Assembly (NCBI GenBank): GCA_034112345.1
Contig: JAWUVN010000059.1
Location: forward strand, 1-43,715
DNA length: 43,715 nucleotides
Source: Bermanella sp034112345
GTDB lineage: Bacteria > Pseudomonadota > Gammaproteobacteria > Pseudomonadales > Oceanobacteraceae
Direction: 5' to 3'
A model generated the notes under the pieces. That model was not told the origin of the DNA. It worked only from the letters and a program-made list of their open reading frames with translations, and did no database searches. Shown here piece after piece: positions 32,678 through 41,392 of this stretch; within the stretch, counting starts at the first letter, position 1, and each line of letters begins with the position of its first letter. A program made the position numbers and the translations under genes.

Positions 32678-33276
32678 TAAGCGGCTTTCCCTTCATTTGA
32701 CGTATCTTGATTGCCGCCATCGGTTGCAATAATTTGAGCTGGTTTGTCCCAGTGCCATGCTGGTAGACCACCGTTAATTGGTACCATGTCAATGCAATCA
32801 ACAGGGCAGGGCTCTAAGCAAAGATCGCACCCAGTGCACTCAGATTCGATAACAGTGTGCATTTGTTTTGCGGCACCGAGTATGGCGTCAACAGGGCAAG
32901 CTTGAATGCATTTTGTGCAGCCTATGCATTCGTCTTCGCGGATAACGGCCACCATTGCAGATTCTTTTTCGGTACCATGTTCGGCATCAAGAGGCTCGGG
33001 TTCAACTCCTAGTAAATCGGCAATGGCTTGTATGGTTGATTCCCCACCTGGAGGACATTTATTGATGCCTTCTTCTCCGCTTGCAATGGCTTCAGCATAA
33101 GGGGAGCAACCAGGGTAGCTGCATTGCCCACATTGAGTTTGTGGCAGTAAGGCGTCAATTTGTTCAACTAACGGGTTGCCTTCAACTTTGAAGCGAATGG
33201 CAGCAAAGCCAAGTACGGCACCAAAAATTAAACTTAGAATTACAAGTGCACTGACTGCAACGATAATACTTGTCAT
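32677..33276 (-). CDS. rsxB: Electron transport complex subunit RsxB/RnfB
   Basis: 199 aa iron-sulfur subunit. N-terminal membrane anchor (about residues 3-25), a 4Fe-4S domain with CGQCSYPGCSPYAEA and a distant Cys in NKCPPGG (about 49-78), and two ferredoxin motifs CIGCTKCIQACP and CTGCDLCLEPCP (about 116-158). It carries electrons through the complex to the membrane part. Start ATG at 33276, 11 bases after the rsxA stop. Confidence 0.95.
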   Translation of the reverse strand: MTSIIVAVSALVILSLIFGAVLGFAAIRFKVEGNPLVEQIDALLPQTQCGQCSYPGCSPYAEAIASGEEGINKCPPGGESTIQAIADLLGVEPEPLDAEHGTEKESAMVAVIREDECIGCTKCIQACPVDAILGAAKQMHTVIESECTGCDLCLEPCPVDCIDMVPINGGLPAWHWDKPAQIIATDGGNQDTSNEGKAA

Positions 33277-33287
33277 AGAATTACCCC

Positions 33288-33869
33288 TTAAATCGACACT
33301 AGGCCAGTGAAGCCCATGAAGGCCAGTGACATTAATCCAGCTGTAATCATTGCGATAGCACTGCCTTGAAATGCTTTTGGCACATCAGCGACGGCAATGC
33401 GCTCGCGCATGGCGGCAAAAAATATTAATACTAAAGAGAAGCCTACAGCGGCACCAAAACCATAAAGGATGGATTCCATAAATCCATTTTCACGTTTGAT
33501 GTTTAAAAGGGCGACACCTAATACAGCACAGTTAGTTGTGATTAACGGAAGGAAGATGCCAAGTACTCGATATAATAATGGGCTAGTTTTACGGATAGCC
33601 ATTTCGGTAAAGCCAACGACAACTGCTATGACCATGATGAACGAAATGGTTTTTAGATATTCGATATCCAATGGAATCAACAAGTACTCGTACACAAGGT
33701 AAGAGCTTAGAGAGGCAAGTGTTAATACAAATGTGGTGGCGGCTGACATACCAATGGCCGTTTCAAGCTTGTTTGATACACCCATGAAAGGGCATAAGCC
33801 TAAAAACTGAACCAATACGAAGTTGTTTACTAGTATGGTCGAAACCAGAATTAAAATGTAATCGGTCAT
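33288..33869 (-). CDS. rsxA: Electron transport complex subunit RsxA/RnfA
   Basis: 193 aa, six membrane helices, same length as the E. coli protein. Conserved blocks VQFLGLCPFMGVSNK (about residues 20-34) and TTNCAVLGVALLN (about 110-122) hold the cysteines of the iron-sulfur site shared with RsxE. First gene of rsxABCDGE-nth-gloA. In E. coli the complex keeps SoxR reduced; Rnf complexes couple ferredoxin/NADH electron flow to ion transport. Which applies here cannot be told. Confidence 0.95.
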   Translation of the reverse strand: MTDYILILVSTILVNNFVLVQFLGLCPFMGVSNKLETAIGMSAATTFVLTLASLSSYLVYEYLLIPLDIEYLKTISFIMVIAVVVGFTEMAIRKTSPLLYRVLGIFLPLITTNCAVLGVALLNIKRENGFMESILYGFGAAVGFSLVLIFFAAMRERIAVADVPKAFQGSAIAMITAGLMSLAFMGFTGLVSI

Positions 33870-33963
33870 GACTTCTCTCTAATCCGTCATTGTTGGCCCT
33901 ATATAATCTAAAAAAATAGCAAAAATCGCTTTATAACCGATTATATGGGGTTTTCGGGCGCAT

Positions 33964-33992
33964 ATTATCCTAGAACTGGGCAAACCGTACAA
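33964..33992 (-). promoter_or_regulatory. Putative promoter of the rsx operon
   Basis: On the minus strand -35 TTGTAC (33992-33987), 17-base spacer, -10 GATAAT (33969-33964). The leader would be about 90 bases and AT-rich, without a clear stem. Confidence 0.6.
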
Positions 33993-34064
33993 GCTGAGGT
34001 GGACAATGTGTTGACTGAAATTAACAATAGGATTAATCGATAAAATCGATATCAAGCTAGTTTT

Positions 34065-34871
34065 TTATCTGCTTACTGGTTTGTTTGCTGAGCGTGTTCT
34101 AAGTAGCTCATTTATCTGAGCTTGGAATTGCCCTTCTAATTCTTTTGGAGGGATGTAGGGCTTGGATTTAACCCACTTTAATATATTTATTTTGTCTTTT
34201 GCTTTTATTATTGCGTCTTCTAAATATTTTGGAGAATCCGTCTTGATCATGATGGATCCAATGGTCTTGGTTTGTAAGAGCGGTTTAGATTTCACTTTTG
34301 CTTTTATGCTGGCCGGCAAAGAATCAAAAATAGGAGAGAATATTAATGCTGCATCCATCTGGCCTTTGATAATACCTAATACATTTGACTGGAAGTAGTG
34401 TCCAAATTGAAATAAAACGCTATCTTGCAGCCCTTTATCTCTAAGTTCAGATTTTAATTTTAAATGAATTTCTGTGTACTCACTAGAATGTTGAATTATT
34501 GAACCTCTCAAGGTGTTGAGGTCATTAGGATCGTATTTTTTCTGTGTTACAAGGTAGTAATGAGTTGGCTGGTCAGTGGTTAGTACTTTCTTTAGTCCAA
34601 GTTTCTCATACTCTGGTGTGTGAAATGTCAGCACCATATATATGTCACCCACTTTATCTATTGTATTGATTATGTGGTCTTTATAGTTTTTTTCTGGGTA
34701 AAGGGTGGTGGTGCACTTTGTTATCTTTTCAATTTCTTGTGCAAATGCTCCCCAATATGAAATGACACTTGAAGAATCGAAGAATGCGCCTACATGCACC
34801 CGCAAGGGGTTGTCGCAAGCCTTGGAGGTGCAACTAAGAGCCAGTAGCGCAGTTATTAATAATATTTTCAT
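34065..34871 (-). CDS. PhnD-like periplasmic substrate-binding protein
   Basis: About 268 aa counted from ATG 34871, where a signal peptide starts (MKILLITALLALSCTSKA); an earlier in-frame ATG at 34892 would place extra residues before it. The domain resembles phosphonate/phosphite-type solute-binding proteins (PhnD): a LRVHVG start, a mid HSSEYTEIHLKL region and GQMDAALIFSPIFDSLP. Similar orphan proteins act as sensor partners or scavengers. No ABC transporter or sensor gene is adjacent, so the role is open. Confidence 0.7.
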   Translation of the reverse strand: MKILLITALLALSCTSKACDNPLRVHVGAFFDSSSVISYWGAFAQEIEKITKCTTTLYPEKNYKDHIINTIDKVGDIYMVLTFHTPEYEKLGLKKVLTTDQPTHYYLVTQKKYDPNDLNTLRGSIIQHSSEYTEIHLKLKSELRDKGLQDSVLFQFGHYFQSNVLGIIKGQMDAALIFSPIFDSLPASIKAKVKSKPLLQTKTIGSIMIKTDSPKYLEDAIIKAKDKINILKWVKSKPYIPPKELEGQFQAQINELLRTRSANKPVSR

Positions 34872-34913
34872 TAAGTAAATATAGACAAACATCAGAAAAA
34901 TGCTCGCCGAGGA

Positions 34914-34940
34914 TTAAGTGGGTTAAGTGGGTTAAGTAGG
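34914..34940. repeat. 9-bp tandem repeat, three copies
   Basis: TTAAGTGGG at 34914-34922 and 34923-34931, with TTAAGTAGG at 34932-34940, upstream of the PhnD-like gene. Close to the long hairpin at 34980-35030. Confidence 0.85.
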
Positions 34941-34979
34941 GGGGGTAGTGTATTGCTGTGAGGTTATAGAGGTGTAAGG

Positions 34980-35030
34980 GCATGAATAGCAGCGGTAGTA
35001 GTCATAAGGGTCTACTGCTGCTATTCATGC
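34980..35030. repeat. Long hairpin behind metG
   Basis: 19-base arms (34980-34998 and 35012-35030) pair throughout with a single G-T pair; left arm GCATGAATAGCAGCGGTAG, loop 13 bases. It starts 6 bases after the metG stop codon. Neither side has a T run, so it is not a standard intrinsic terminator; it may stabilise the 3' end of the metG mRNA or be a dispersed palindromic element. Confidence 0.75.
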
Positions 35031-35036
35031 AGCTGA

Positions 35037-37079
35037 TTACATTACTCGCATACCAGGCTGAGCGCCTGCATGAGGTTCTAATAACCAGATTTCTTCGCCA
35101 CCAGGGCCTGCTGCCAATACCATGCCTTCAGAAATACCGAATTTCATTTTACGTGGCTTTAAGTTGGCTACCATCACGGTGTGTTTACCGATTAGGTCTT
35201 CTGGCTTGTAGGCAGATTTGATCCCGGATAGTACATTGCGTGTTTTACCTTCACCAATGTCCAGTGTCAGCTGTAGTAATTTACCTGCGCCTTTAACGTG
35301 TTCAGCATCAACGATTTTTGCGATGCGTAAATCCACTTTGGCAAAATCATCAAATTCAATTTCATCGGCAATTGGCTCACTTAATCCTGAAGCGGGTTTG
35401 GCATCTACCGGATTAGCTTTAGCATCAGCTTCTGCGTCAGCTTTTTCTTTTTCTACGATGGCATCTACCTTGTCTTTTTCGATGCGGCTCATAAGAGGTT
35501 TGAACTTATTGATTGCATGATCAGTTAAGGCGTTTAGGCGAGAATCCCAGTTTAGGTTTTCAATATTTAAAAACGCAAGAGTGTTTGCGCTCATCTCAGG
35601 TAAAACCGGTGTTAAGTACACCATCAGTTGGCGGAATAAATTTACCCCTAGAGAACAGATGCCTAACACTTCAGCTTCTTTACCTTCTTGCTTGGCAAGT
35701 GCCCAAGGTTCTTTTTCGTGAATGTATTCGTTAGCTTGGTCAGCCAGTGCAATGATCTCGCGAATGGCTTTGCTGAATTCACGATTTTCGTAGTATTGAG
35801 CAATTTCATCGCCTTTATCCATAAAGGCTTGTAGTAGTTCTGGTTCTGGAAGCTCGGCCGCTAATACACCACCTGATTTTTTAACAAAGCCAGCACAGCG
35901 TGATGCTATGTTGATTACTTTACCCACTAGATCTGAATTGACTCGCTGTGCAAAGTCTTCAAGGTTTAAGTCGAAGTCATCAACCTTGTTATTTAGCTTG
36001 GCAGCGTAGTAATAGCGTAAGTATTCTGGCTGTAGGTTGTCTAGGTAAGTGCGAGCTTTAATGAACGTGCCGCGAGATTTAGACATTTTAGCGCCGTTCA
36101 CTGTTACGTAGCCGTGTGCCCATACCGCGGTTGGTGTGCGGAAATTTGCACTGGTTAGCATGGCTGGCCAAAATAATGCGTGGAAGTTGATGATGTCCTT
36201 ACCAATAAAGTGGTAAACCTCAGCTTCACTATCTTTATTCCAGTAGTCATCAAACTCAAGGTCGTTGTCTGTTTTATCACACAGCTGCTTGAAGCTGGCC
36301 ATATAGCCGATAGGAGCGTCTAACCAAACGTAAAAATATTTACCTGGGGCGTTTGGAATTTCGAAGCCAAAGTAAGGGCCATCACGACTGATGTCCCATT
36401 CTCTTAAGTCGCTGTCTAACCATTCAGCCAGTTTGTTGGCCACTTCGGTTTGCAATGTGCCAGAACGAGTCCAGCCTTTTAGAAATTCTTGGAATTCTGG
36501 AAGTTTGAAAAAGTAATGTTCAGATTCTTTTTCAATAGGAGTTGCGCCTGACATGACCGACTTAGGGTTGATTAGTTCTGATGCGTTATAGGTGGCGCCA
36601 CAGTTCTCACAGTTGTCGCCGTATTGATCCGGTGTTTTGCATTTAGGGCAGTCGCCTTTTACATAGCGGTCGGCCAAAAACATTTCTTTTTCTGGATCAA
36701 ATAACTGTTTGATACCGCGAACGTTAATGTGTCCGTTTTCTTTTAATCGATTGTATATAGTGGTCGACAATTCACGATTTTCTTCGCTGTGTGTAGAGCC
36801 AAAGTTATCAAATTTGATTAGAAATTCGCCAAAGTCTTTTTCATGCTCGGCTTGTACGCGAGCTATTTGCTCTTCAGGTGTAATGCCTTCTTTTTGCGCG
36901 CGTAGCATAATGGCGGTGCCATGAGCATCGTCTGCACAAACATAAGTGCACTGGTGGCCTCTTGATTGTTGAAAGCGCACCCAGATATCCGTTTGGATGT
37001 ATTCCAGCATGTGACCTAGGTGAATAGGGCCGTTAGCGTAGGGTAGAGCACTGGTTACAAGAATCCGACGGGTAGACAT
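35037..37079 (-). CDS. metG: Methionyl-tRNA synthetase
   Basis: 680 aa class I synthetase charging tRNA-Met. HIGH motif as PIHLGHM (about residues 18-24), zinc-binding CPKCKTPDQYGDNCENCG (about 143-160), KMSKS as AKMSKSRGTF (about 334-343), and a C-terminal tRNA-binding OB-fold domain (about 575-680, starting DFAKVDLRIAKIV). Full length as in E. coli (677). Transcribed divergently from mrp, as in many gammaproteobacteria. Confidence 0.97.
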   Translation of the reverse strand: MSTRRILVTSALPYANGPIHLGHMLEYIQTDIWVRFQQSRGHQCTYVCADDAHGTAIMLRAQKEGITPEEQIARVQAEHEKDFGEFLIKFDNFGSTHSEENRELSTTIYNRLKENGHINVRGIKQLFDPEKEMFLADRYVKGDCPKCKTPDQYGDNCENCGATYNASELINPKSVMSGATPIEKESEHYFFKLPEFQEFLKGWTRSGTLQTEVANKLAEWLDSDLREWDISRDGPYFGFEIPNAPGKYFYVWLDAPIGYMASFKQLCDKTDNDLEFDDYWNKDSEAEVYHFIGKDIINFHALFWPAMLTSANFRTPTAVWAHGYVTVNGAKMSKSRGTFIKARTYLDNLQPEYLRYYYAAKLNNKVDDFDLNLEDFAQRVNSDLVGKVINIASRCAGFVKKSGGVLAAELPEPELLQAFMDKGDEIAQYYENREFSKAIREIIALADQANEYIHEKEPWALAKQEGKEAEVLGICSLGVNLFRQLMVYLTPVLPEMSANTLAFLNIENLNWDSRLNALTDHAINKFKPLMSRIEKDKVDAIVEKEKADAEADAKANPVDAKPASGLSEPIADEIEFDDFAKVDLRIAKIVDAEHVKGAGKLLQLTLDIGEGKTRNVLSGIKSAYKPEDLIGKHTVMVANLKPRKMKFGISEGMVLAAGPGGEEIWLLEPHAGAQPGMRVM

Positions 37080-37123
37080 ATAGAGTGTTTCTCAGAACTG
37101 GTTCGTATACAAAATTGCGAGCA

Positions 37124-37152
37124 ATCATAGCAGAAATATAGACGCTGATGTA
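37124..37152 (-). promoter_or_regulatory. Putative metG promoter
   Basis: Minus-strand extended -10 TGCTATGAT (TATGAT at 37129-37124). The -35 region 17 bases further (TACATC) is weak. Confidence 0.35.
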
Positions 37153-37225
37153 GAGCCTATGATAGCCAGAGGCAATGCTTTGATCAGTGTTAATAGATTG
37201 TGAAGCTTATGATGTGGGAGGGTAA

Positions 37226-37254
37226 GTGACCTTAGCCCTTTAAAAATGTAAAAT
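37226..37254 (+). promoter_or_regulatory. Putative mrp promoter
   Basis: -35 GTGACC (37226-37231), 17-base spacer, -10 TAAAAT (37249-37254). About 80 bases of leader before the mrp ATG. Confidence 0.45.
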
Positions 37255-37336
37255 CCGACCCCATTAGTAGGACATTGAATGTGCCATATCTAGGTGCTAC
37301 CTATACCACCTAGTGTATTTATAAAGAGAGATTTGC

Positions 37337-38425
37337 ATGGCTGACCAGTTACAGGCTCAAGTAGAAAGTGCGTTAAAGGGTTATCAGGACCCTTATTTGA
37401 ATATGGATTTGTTCGAAGCGGATGCCGTTAAGAGTATTGAGATTAAAGACGGATTTGTGAAAGTTCAGCTGTTTTTACAGTACCCAAGTGAGTACCTGAA
37501 AGACGGTATTTGTCAGATGTTGCAATGTGCTATTGAGAACATAGATGGTGTTGAGAGTGCTCAGGTAAGTTTGGATTGGGCTGTGAGTTCTCATAAGGCT
37601 CATGAGAATTTAGCCAATATTGCTAACGTTAAGAATATCATTGCAGTCGCGTCAGGTAAGGGCGGTGTAGGCAAGTCGACAACATCGGTTAATCTGGCCT
37701 TAGCTTTGGCAGCTGATGGAGCCAAGGTAGGTATTTTAGATGCTGATATATACGGCCCTTCATTGGGGATGATGTTGGGAGTTGCTGAAGGGACACGACC
37801 TGAAACGGTACAAGAGAAGTTCTTTAAGCCTGTTATTGCTCAAGGTCTTCAGTCTATGTCTATGGCGTATTTGATTACCGAAAATACCCCAATGGTTTGG
37901 CGTGGTCCAATGGTCAGCGGTGCATTACAGCAGTTGATTACTCAAACTCTATGGGAGGATTTGGATTATCTAGTGATTGATATGCCACCTGGTACAGGTG
38001 ATATCCAATTAACCTTGTCACAAAAGGTGCCTGTATCCGCTTCTGTTGTTGTGACTACGCCGCAAGACATTGCTTTGTTAGATGCCAAGAAAGGCATAGA
38101 GATGTTCCGAAAGGTGAATATCCCCGTGTTAGGTGTGATAGAGAATATGTCGATACATATCTGCAGTAACTGTGCTCACGTAGAGCATATATTTGGAGAG
38201 GGCGGTGCTGAGAAAATTGCACAAGAATTTGATACGCGTTTATTAGGGTCATTACCTTTATCTAAATATATTCGAGAGCAATCTGACTCAGGTATTCCTG
38301 TAGTGGCAGATGACCCTGAATGCGATGTGGCAATGATGTATCGACATACGGCTCGCAATTTAGCAGCTGCTTTGAGTGTTTTGAAGAGTGGAGTAGTGCC
38401 TGATATTCAAATATCGGATGACTAG
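37337..38425 (+). CDS. mrp: Mrp/ApbC iron-sulfur carrier ATPase
   Basis: 362 aa. An N-terminal MIP18/DUF59 domain (about residues 5-85) is followed by a P-loop ATPase with the deviant Walker A GKGGVGKST (about 107-115) and a CxxC pair in CSNCAHVEH (about 276-284) that holds a bridging 4Fe-4S cluster. It assembles or delivers iron-sulfur clusters. Located divergently from metG in the usual order. Ribosome binding site AAAGAGAG 7 bases before the ATG. Confidence 0.95.
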   Translation: MADQLQAQVESALKGYQDPYLNMDLFEADAVKSIEIKDGFVKVQLFLQYPSEYLKDGICQMLQCAIENIDGVESAQVSLDWAVSSHKAHENLANIANVKNIIAVASGKGGVGKSTTSVNLALALAADGAKVGILDADIYGPSLGMMLGVAEGTRPETVQEKFFKPVIAQGLQSMSMAYLITENTPMVWRGPMVSGALQQLITQTLWEDLDYLVIDMPPGTGDIQLTLSQKVPVSASVVVTTPQDIALLDAKKGIEMFRKVNIPVLGVIENMSIHICSNCAHVEHIFGEGGAEKIAQEFDTRLLGSLPLSKYIREQSDSGIPVVADDPECDVAMMYRHTARNLAAALSVLKSGVVPDIQISDD

Positions 38426-38432
38426 GCTGGAT

Positions 38433-38464
38433 CGGTGTATTGCGCATTTTGTGCGGATACACCG
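38433..38464 (+). terminator. Hairpin after mrp
   Basis: CGGTGTAT (38433-38440) pairs with ATACACCG (38457-38464) and the inner CGCA with TGCG. No T run follows. It lies between convergent mrp and tmcA. Confidence 0.4.
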
Positions 38465-38506
38465 TAAGTTGTTACTTAAAATCAAGTGAACCCCTTTGAT
38501 GGGGGT

Positions 38507-40633
38507 TTATAACTTTGTCCATCCAAGTACCAGCTGCCTAAATTCCTTACTGGCTTTTTTAGGGAGCTGTTTATTATAAAAACCTTCCCAAGTTTTACAT
38601 CGTTGTAATATGTCTTTCACAGCCTCATAGCTGCCTGTCTCGTTAATAAATCGGTTGATCAATAATTTATTAGTGCCATTTAAATCGTTATATGCTTGAA
38701 ACTCAGCAGACTGATTATCATAAAACGCAATACAGCTTTGAATGAGTTTATGGCCTTGATTAGAAAGCGACTTAAGTACCAGTTTACTTTTTGTGCCACT
38801 GGATTTGTCTAATTTATTACCTGTTCTAACAACACTGAATCCATTTTTCTCCCAAAACTTATTTACGTCAGGTGTGTCGGCGTAGCTTGAACCAATGTAG
38901 TCATAACCATCTTTAATGAGTGCATTGGTGGTGTGGGTGAGAAGTTTTGATCCGTGATTTTGATTCTGTAGGTTTGGTAGGGTCGCTATGCGAATAACAC
39001 GACCACCGTTTAATTTAAGGGCTTCTGCTTGCCCCATGTGTAGAGTTAATACCTGTGGAATTAAATGCCCTTTGGGCCGGCGAGTACCATTAATAATATT
39101 GGTGATGAGGGTGTCGTCTTTGGTTGTAAAATTACCCTCTGTCGAAACCAAGCAGGCTGATGCTAGATATTCGATGTTATCAACGGTAACGAATAACGAA
39201 AATATTCGAATACTTGAAGAATCTAAGATATCTCTTAAGTCACTGGGTCGTGTTTGATAGTGGGCTTGAACCAATAGGGCGAATAGGTTTTCTAGCAAAT
39301 AGGGTGTATCGGTTAGCTCATTTTTAGTGATTTCTTTACAGGTGACTGTGCGACAGCCCTTTGGAATGCCGCTTAGCTCTAAGCCTTTAGGTTCTGCGTT
39401 TAAGCAGAAGCTTGAAAACATGATGCGTTCGAGAGGGTCGCTGCTTGCGTAGCGAATAGGTTGATTTAGGTGATGCTGGTGGATATTACTGGTTAGTTGC
39501 TTTAGGTGGTTTAGGAAACGAATCTGAAACCCTTTTCCTGTGCCTTCGTAGCCATGGGAGGTGGTTGCAAAAATAATGGTATCGATTGCGACAGACCATG
39601 ACATCAATATGGGTAAGGGTAAGCTGGCGGCTTCATCTACTAGTAAAATGTCGTGTTTATTGACTGTTTCTAATATTCGCTCTGGTGCAATAAATTCGAG
39701 TGAATGCACGTTGATTGCGGTTTTCTGGGCGCTGAAAATAGACTGGATGGCTGCCTTATTTGGGGCTGTCACATAATACTTTATACCGTTATCTATATTA
39801 GGCTCTAATATAGTATTTGCGATCAATCCTAATAGGTGCGATTTGCCACGGCCGCGATCGGCTTGAATGATGTGGAATTGCTTGTGATTATTCGAAGTTT
39901 GATTGAATGTATTTTGTGTATCAGTAGTAGCAAGAATATTGTGTTTTATCGTGTTTAAAATAGCAGTTTGTTCTGGGTTGGTTTTGTTGGGTAGTGACCA
40001 AGGCTGACGGTGGGCTGTATCTGTGTTTTCTGTCTTGGCATGTTGAAAACTTATTAATTGTTCTGCTGGCGTCTTAAAGTTTGTTCTTTTATTAGATGTT
40101 GGCTCTGGCTGCTGAATAAATAGAGCATCATTTTGTTGGCAGTGCTCAATAAAGCGTTGGATGGTATTTGGACTGTTAGGTAGGTCTGACTGGCCATGGG
40201 ATGTTCGTTTTTTTGCAAATTCATCACGATTACAAGGCCAGCTTTCTAGCTTAGGGCAAATAATAAAAAGAAAGCCGCCAGGCATTATGGCTCCTGATAT
40301 AGAGGTCAGTGCATCAGGGTAAAAACCTTCACTGCAATCTATCACGGCATTGCCGCAATTAAATCCAAGCAATGTACTGGGCTTGTCTGGTCTGGCAGTT
40401 GTGATTGGGATATTTTGTTCAGTAATAATGGACTGTAAGCAACTAGTGCTACTGGTGATTAATACTGTGTTTTTTTCGTGTTCAAGGTAGCTGTAAACAA
40501 TGTCCCAGCTGTTTTCTAGATTGCCTGATACCAGTATGACTTGGCGATGGCCTGTATGTGCATAATACCGAGAAAGCTGTCTTAGTATCTCGCAGGTGCC
40601 TGTTTGATTGTTTACTGTCGATGTTTGCTTCAT
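38507..40633 (-). CDS. tmcA: tRNA(Met) cytidine acetyltransferase TmcA
   Basis: Makes N4-acetylcytidine at the wobble position of elongator tRNA-Met using acetyl-CoA and ATP. 708 aa (E. coli 671). An N-terminal DUF1726-like domain (about residues 25-180), a RecD-like helicase domain with Walker A DRGRGKSHLLG (about 260-270) and Walker B LLVDEAASLPLP (about 328-339), a GNAT acetyltransferase domain with IATLPNLQNQNHGSKLL (about 545-561) and a C-terminal tRNA-binding part. The link between the first two domains is somewhat longer than in E. coli. It sits beside metG and mrp; the tRNA-Met link may be coincidence. Confidence 0.92.
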   Translation of the reverse strand: MKQTSTVNNQTGTCEILRQLSRYYAHTGHRQVILVSGNLENSWDIVYSYLEHEKNTVLITSSTSCLQSIITEQNIPITTARPDKPSTLLGFNCGNAVIDCSEGFYPDALTSISGAIMPGGFLFIICPKLESWPCNRDEFAKKRTSHGQSDLPNSPNTIQRFIEHCQQNDALFIQQPEPTSNKRTNFKTPAEQLISFQHAKTENTDTAHRQPWSLPNKTNPEQTAILNTIKHNILATTDTQNTFNQTSNNHKQFHIIQADRGRGKSHLLGLIANTILEPNIDNGIKYYVTAPNKAAIQSIFSAQKTAINVHSLEFIAPERILETVNKHDILLVDEAASLPLPILMSWSVAIDTIIFATTSHGYEGTGKGFQIRFLNHLKQLTSNIHQHHLNQPIRYASSDPLERIMFSSFCLNAEPKGLELSGIPKGCRTVTCKEITKNELTDTPYLLENLFALLVQAHYQTRPSDLRDILDSSSIRIFSLFVTVDNIEYLASACLVSTEGNFTTKDDTLITNIINGTRRPKGHLIPQVLTLHMGQAEALKLNGGRVIRIATLPNLQNQNHGSKLLTHTTNALIKDGYDYIGSSYADTPDVNKFWEKNGFSVVRTGNKLDKSSGTKSKLVLKSLSNQGHKLIQSCIAFYDNQSAEFQAYNDLNGTNKLLINRFINETGSYEAVKDILQRCKTWEGFYNKQLPKKASKEFRQLVLGWTKL

Positions 40634-40715
40634 TTGGGCGCTATTAAAGCCGTAATAATCTGATAGAAGCTGCCCAATTGTATCTATTATTCAACACAAA
40701 GTGTTAAGGGTTTAC

Positions 40716-41297
40716 ATGCGTTTAAGTGATGGCGATATAGAAGCGGCACTAGAAAGTGGTCATATCAAGCTTACACCTCAGCCTGAAACAAAATCTATTT
40801 CAGGTATTAGCGTTGATTTACGCTTGGCGAATCACTTTCGTGTGTTCAGTAACAACTCGGTTCCGTTCTTGGATTTATCTGGAGAGCGTGAGCAGTTAAA
40901 TAAAGATATTGATCAGGTGATGGGAAAAGAAATCATTATTGAAGAGGGAGATGACTTCTTCATTCATCCCGGTGAGTTGGTTTTAGGGTCTACGTTAGAG
41001 TCTGTTGAAATTCCAGATGATCTAGTTGGTTGGTTAGATGGCCGTTCAAGTTTGGCTCGTTTGGGTTTGATGGTGCATGTTACTGCTGGTCGAATAGACC
41101 CTGGTTGGAAAGGGCAGGTAGTGTTGGAATTTTATAATTTAGGCAAGATGCCTCTGGCGCTTAAACCTGAAATGATCATTTGTGCGTTAAGTTTTGAGAC
41201 ATTATCTAGTCCAGCTAAGCGCCCTTATTTATCTCGTGAAAATGCTAAGTATAAAAATCAGCAGGGTGCCATTTCATCTCGTATGGGTGATGATTAA
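40716..41297 (+). CDS. dcd: dCTP deaminase
   Basis: Deaminates dCTP to dUTP for thymidylate synthesis. 193 aa counted from ATG 40716 (MRLSDGDIEAALE), equal to E. coli Dcd. An in-frame start at 40701 would add five residues without family support. Motifs: SGISVDLRLANHFRVF, the active-site loop GRSSLARLGLMVH, GRIDPGWKGQ and the catalytic Glu in VLEFYNLG. AAGG stands 6 bases before the chosen ATG. Divergent from tmcA. Confidence 0.96.
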   Translation: MRLSDGDIEAALESGHIKLTPQPETKSISGISVDLRLANHFRVFSNNSVPFLDLSGEREQLNKDIDQVMGKEIIIEEGDDFFIHPGELVLGSTLESVEIPDDLVGWLDGRSSLARLGLMVHVTAGRIDPGWKGQVVLEFYNLGKMPLALKPEMIICALSFETLSSPAKRPYLSRENAKYKNQQGAISSRMGDD

Positions 41298-41333
41298 ATT
41301 CTGAGTTAATTATTTTAGTTCTGTATCTTGAAG

Positions 41334-41370
41334 TGAAAAAGCCAGTTGATGGATCAGCTGGCTTTTTTAT
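41334..41370 (+). terminator. Intrinsic terminator of dcd
   Basis: AAAAAGCCAGTTGAT and ATCAGCTGGCTTTTTT form a long stem around GG (so a slightly wider loop), ending in a T run. The A run before it may let it work for the convergent kinase gene too. Confidence 0.88.
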
Positions 41371-41392
41371 TGGGTGCAATTTAAAGAGGGGC

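Noticed and set aside
38489..38507. Small stem at the end of tmcA as a terminator
   Set aside because: Only six pairs, overlapping the stop codon and without a T run.
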